Part shown: positions 14,780 to 16,396 of the stretch, in pieces
Layout of the letters: each line of letters starts with the position of its first letter
How positions within the stretch are numbered: position 1 is the first letter of the stretch
Source: JAGQUL01 sp039811765
GTDB taxonomy: Bacteria > Actinomycetota > Thermoleophilia > Gaiellales > SKUG01
Direction of reading: 5' to 3'
Length of the DNA stretch: 16,396 nucleotides
NCBI GenBank assembly: GCA_039811765.1
Contig: JBDHZF010000060.1
Coordinates: 1-16,396 of the forward strand
The notes under the pieces: generated by a model
Told to the model about the DNA's origin: nothing
What the model saw: the letters and a program-made list of their open reading frames with translations, nothing else
Databases searched by the model: none
Position numbers and translations under genes: made by a program

Positions 14780-14785
14780 ATCGTA
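14780..14785 (-). promoter_or_regulatory. Candidate -10 element (TACGAT) of the TPR-like gene
   Basis: The minus strand reads TACGAT, 8 nt, then ATG 14771. It is the same hexamer that precedes the secreted-protein gene at 1118. No Shine-Dalgarno is visible. Confidence 0.4.
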
Positions 14786-14887
14786 TCGCGATTGGCGTCG
14801 TGCAGGTCGTCGCGCATGCCACGGAGGGTCAAGCTGCCGAACGACCGTGCCGATGGTCGACCGACGGCTCACGCGCCGCCCACGCAC

Positions 14888-16132
14888 ATGCCCGCACCAC
14901 GCCCACACCATCGACGATCGCGCCGGCTCGCGCCGGTGGTCCTCGCATGCGCGAGCGTGTTGCTCGCGTCCGTGTCCAGCGCCGCGGGACGATCCGTGGA
15001 GTTCACCACGCCCGGACCCGAATCGGGAGTCGACTTCGGCGCGCCCGATCCCACCGGCGCGACGGGCACGATCAAGTTCAAGACCTCGAAGTCCGATCGG
15101 CAAGCGATCGCGGCGGCCAAGCAGCAGGAACGGCTCGGCAACGACGCCGATCGTCACTCGGCCGCGGCGGTGCGCGCCAACCAGCGAATCCTCGCGATTC
15201 AGGAGATGCTCGATTCGGTGGAGGCCGACAAGGCGCGCATCGAGCAGGCGATTCGCGCGCGCGCGGTGGAGCGCTACAAGGGCGGCGACGCAGGCAGCCT
15301 CGAGTTCCTGCTGTCCGGCGATGGCCTGTCCGACTTGATCACGCGCAACGAGGTGCTTCGCGACCAGGACGAGCGCGACAAGCGACTCGTGCGCGACTAT
15401 GCCGACACGCTCGATCGAATCGACGTCTACGAGCAAGTTCTGCAGGAGCTGCGCGACATCAACGGCGAGCAGGCGAGCGATCTGCGCGAGCGCGCCGCCC
15501 GGCTCGACGACGTGATGGTCGCAGCGCATGCGGGGCACGACGAGGCCCCGGCGACGGAGGACGAAGCAGCCGAGCAGCCGAAGGGCATCAAGGGAACGTG
15601 GTACGTCATGGACGGCGCGTTCACCGCGCAGCTGTTCCTGCCGAACGCGGGCAGCGGCTACTCGGGCGGCACGCACACGCCAGCGCGCAAGGCAACGCCG
15701 CTCGAGATCCAGCAGGTGCTCACCGACAAGCGCATCGATGTCGACGCGTCCGGCTACACCGACATCGTCACCGGACAGATCGACGGGCGCATCCTCGACG
15801 CGATGCTCGCCGCCGCCGCGCGCTTCAACTACCTCAAGATCACCTCGCTCAAGAGCGATCACGGCGTGTACACGTCGAGCGGCAACGTGTCGGAGCACTC
15901 GTACGGCTGCGCGATGGACATCGGCACGATCGGATCCACCTACATCACGCCCTCGGCGCAGACGCCCGGCAGCGAAGTGGAGCAAGCGGTGCTGTTCTTT
16001 AACTCGCTCGGCCAGGTCACCGGCAAGCCCGACCTCGCCCCGCACCAGGTGATCTCCCTGTTCGATCTCGGTGGCGCCACGCTCGCCATGGGCGACCACG
16101 GCGACCACATTCACGTCGGCTACAGCTGCTGA
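14888..16132 (+). CDS. Secreted coiled-coil protein with C-terminal LAS/M15-type peptidase domain
   Basis: This is likely a cell-wall hydrolase. From ATG 14888 (414 residues) a basic start (HHRRSRR) and hydrophobic core LAPVVLACASVLLASVSSAAG form a signal peptide. Residues ~65-205 are helical coiled coil resembling PcsB/EnvC-type regulatory coils, including ERYKGGDAGSLEFLLSGDGLSDLI. An acidic linker follows. The C-terminal domain shows SEHSYGCAMD (H337, D344) and GDHIHVGY (H407, H409), the S-x-H-x2-G-x-A-x-D and H-x-H zinc motifs of LAS enzymes such as M15 D-Ala-D-Ala peptidases. Coils of this type usually precede M23 or NlpC/P60 domains, so the M15-like partner is notable. The start is uncertain: in-frame ATG 14816, with AGG 9 nt upstream, would add 24 residues. 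A hairpin follows the stop. Confidence 0.88.
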   Translation: MPAPRPHHRRSRRLAPVVLACASVLLASVSSAAGRSVEFTTPGPESGVDFGAPDPTGATGTIKFKTSKSDRQAIAAAKQQERLGNDADRHSAAAVRANQRILAIQEMLDSVEADKARIEQAIRARAVERYKGGDAGSLEFLLSGDGLSDLITRNEVLRDQDERDKRLVRDYADTLDRIDVYEQVLQELRDINGEQASDLRERAARLDDVMVAAHAGHDEAPATEDEAAEQPKGIKGTWYVMDGAFTAQLFLPNAGSGYSGGTHTPARKATPLEIQQVLTDKRIDVDASGYTDIVTGQIDGRILDAMLAAAARFNYLKITSLKSDHGVYTSSGNVSEHSYGCAMDIGTIGSTYITPSAQTPGSEVEQAVLFFNSLGQVTGKPDLAPHQVISLFDLGGATLAMGDHGDHIHVGYSC

Positions 16133-16188
16133 CAGCCCGGCCGAACCGTCTCGCAACTGCGATGTCGAGCCGATCTCGCCGTGCACCG

Positions 16189-16227
16189 ATCCGCAATTTC
16201 GAACAACAGTCGGGACAAATTGCGGAT
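16189..16227. terminator. 11-bp perfect hairpin downstream of the M15-type gene
   Basis: ATCCGCAATTT (16189-16199) and AAATTGCGGAT (16217-16227) are perfect inverted copies with a 17-nt loop. It starts 57 bp past the stop at 16132. The A/T-rich inner end gives a partial U-tract on either strand. The loop is long for an intrinsic terminator, so an operator is an alternative. Confidence 0.5.
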
Positions 16228-16249
16228 GGGTGACGCGCGACTCGCGAAT

Positions 16250-16351
16250 TCAGGCCGGACGCAACGCATCATGTGCGAGCACGCCATGCGCGCCACGAAC
16301 GCCGTTCACCACTTGCGTGACGTGGAAGTCCGGTGCAGCGCTCGCCAGCAC
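16250..16351 (-). CDS. Possible C-terminal end of a leftward gene at the window edge
   Basis: On the minus strand a frame from GTG 16351 reads VLASAAPDFHVTQVVNGVRGAHG...ALRPA and stops at 16250-16252 (33 residues). Its composition looks protein-like, but the same frame has a stop at 16379-16381, so a full gene would need a frameshift near the edge. No family is recognised. The upstream hairpin at 16189-16227 would suit a terminator shared by convergent genes. This is a weak call. Confidence 0.2.
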   Translation of the reverse strand: MLASAAPDFHVTQVVNGVRGAHGVLAHDALRPA

Positions 16352-16396
16352 GTGTCGTCGCTGGCCGGACCTGCTGCCCTACGGGCGCGACGACAT

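Noticed and set aside
14768..16186. Minus-strand open frame of 472 codons opposite the M15-type gene
   Set aside because: It is a shadow of the plus-strand gene, whose signal peptide, coil and zinc motifs are clear.
1..16396. tRNA, rRNA, CRISPR, transposase, integrase or att sites
   Set aside because: No tRNA-like cloverleaf, repeat-spacer pattern, transposase motif or terminal repeats were seen. The hairpin at 13656-13687 briefly resembled a tRNA arm but lacks the rest.

Overview
The window is GC-rich, gene-dense bacterial DNA with strongly G/C-biased third codon positions. Gene content (primary sigma factor, FliI-type ATPase, PilT, HxlR regulator, many GTG starts, apparently leaderless starts) suggests an actinobacterium. 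A motile lineage such as Thermoleophilia/Solirubrobacterales is my guess; it is an inference and not proven by a marker gene. No tRNA, rRNA, CRISPR array, insertion sequence or prophage was recognised.

Left part (1-3990). A 3'-truncated HExxH zinc metallopeptidase-like gene runs leftward. It is divergent, over 59 bp, from a secreted modular protein (signal peptide, Thr linker, DUF4082-like domain, SbsA-type Ig-like domain, beta-helix-like C-terminus). A 15-bp perfect hairpin then separates that gene from a convergent small membrane-protein gene, which is frameshifted at a run of six G.

Middle part (3991-8062). An orphan FliI/YscN-type ATPase with a Pro/Ala-rich tail runs leftward. A YtcJ-like amidohydrolase runs rightward and overlaps by 31 bp the end of an adenylate-kinase-like P-loop gene. 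An HxlR regulator, divergent from the kinase-like gene, overlaps the RecQ gene by 32 bp.

Right part (8031-14771). Five genes run leftward: TPR-like membrane protein, RpoD/SigA-type sigma factor, small thermolysin-like metalloprotease, PilT with a ~130-residue low-complexity tail, and RecQ helicase. From sigma factor to recQ the gaps are only 36-75 bp. The sigma gene has an unusually elaborate upstream region: two candidate promoters, a 12-bp inverted repeat bracketing the proximal one, and three predicted hairpins. A rightward gene (14888-16132) encodes a secreted coiled-coil protein with a C-terminal LAS/M15-type peptidase domain, probably a peptidoglycan hydrolase. It is followed by an 11-bp hairpin and a possible gene end at the right edge.

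I found no clear new multi-gene defence or secretion system. The most promising leads are the sigma-factor upstream region, a repeated TANNNT-6-to-9-nt-start arrangement pointing to leaderless mRNAs, two unrelated signal-less gluzincin-like proteins, the tailed motility ATPases FliI and PilT away from their usual partners, and the frameshifted small gene.
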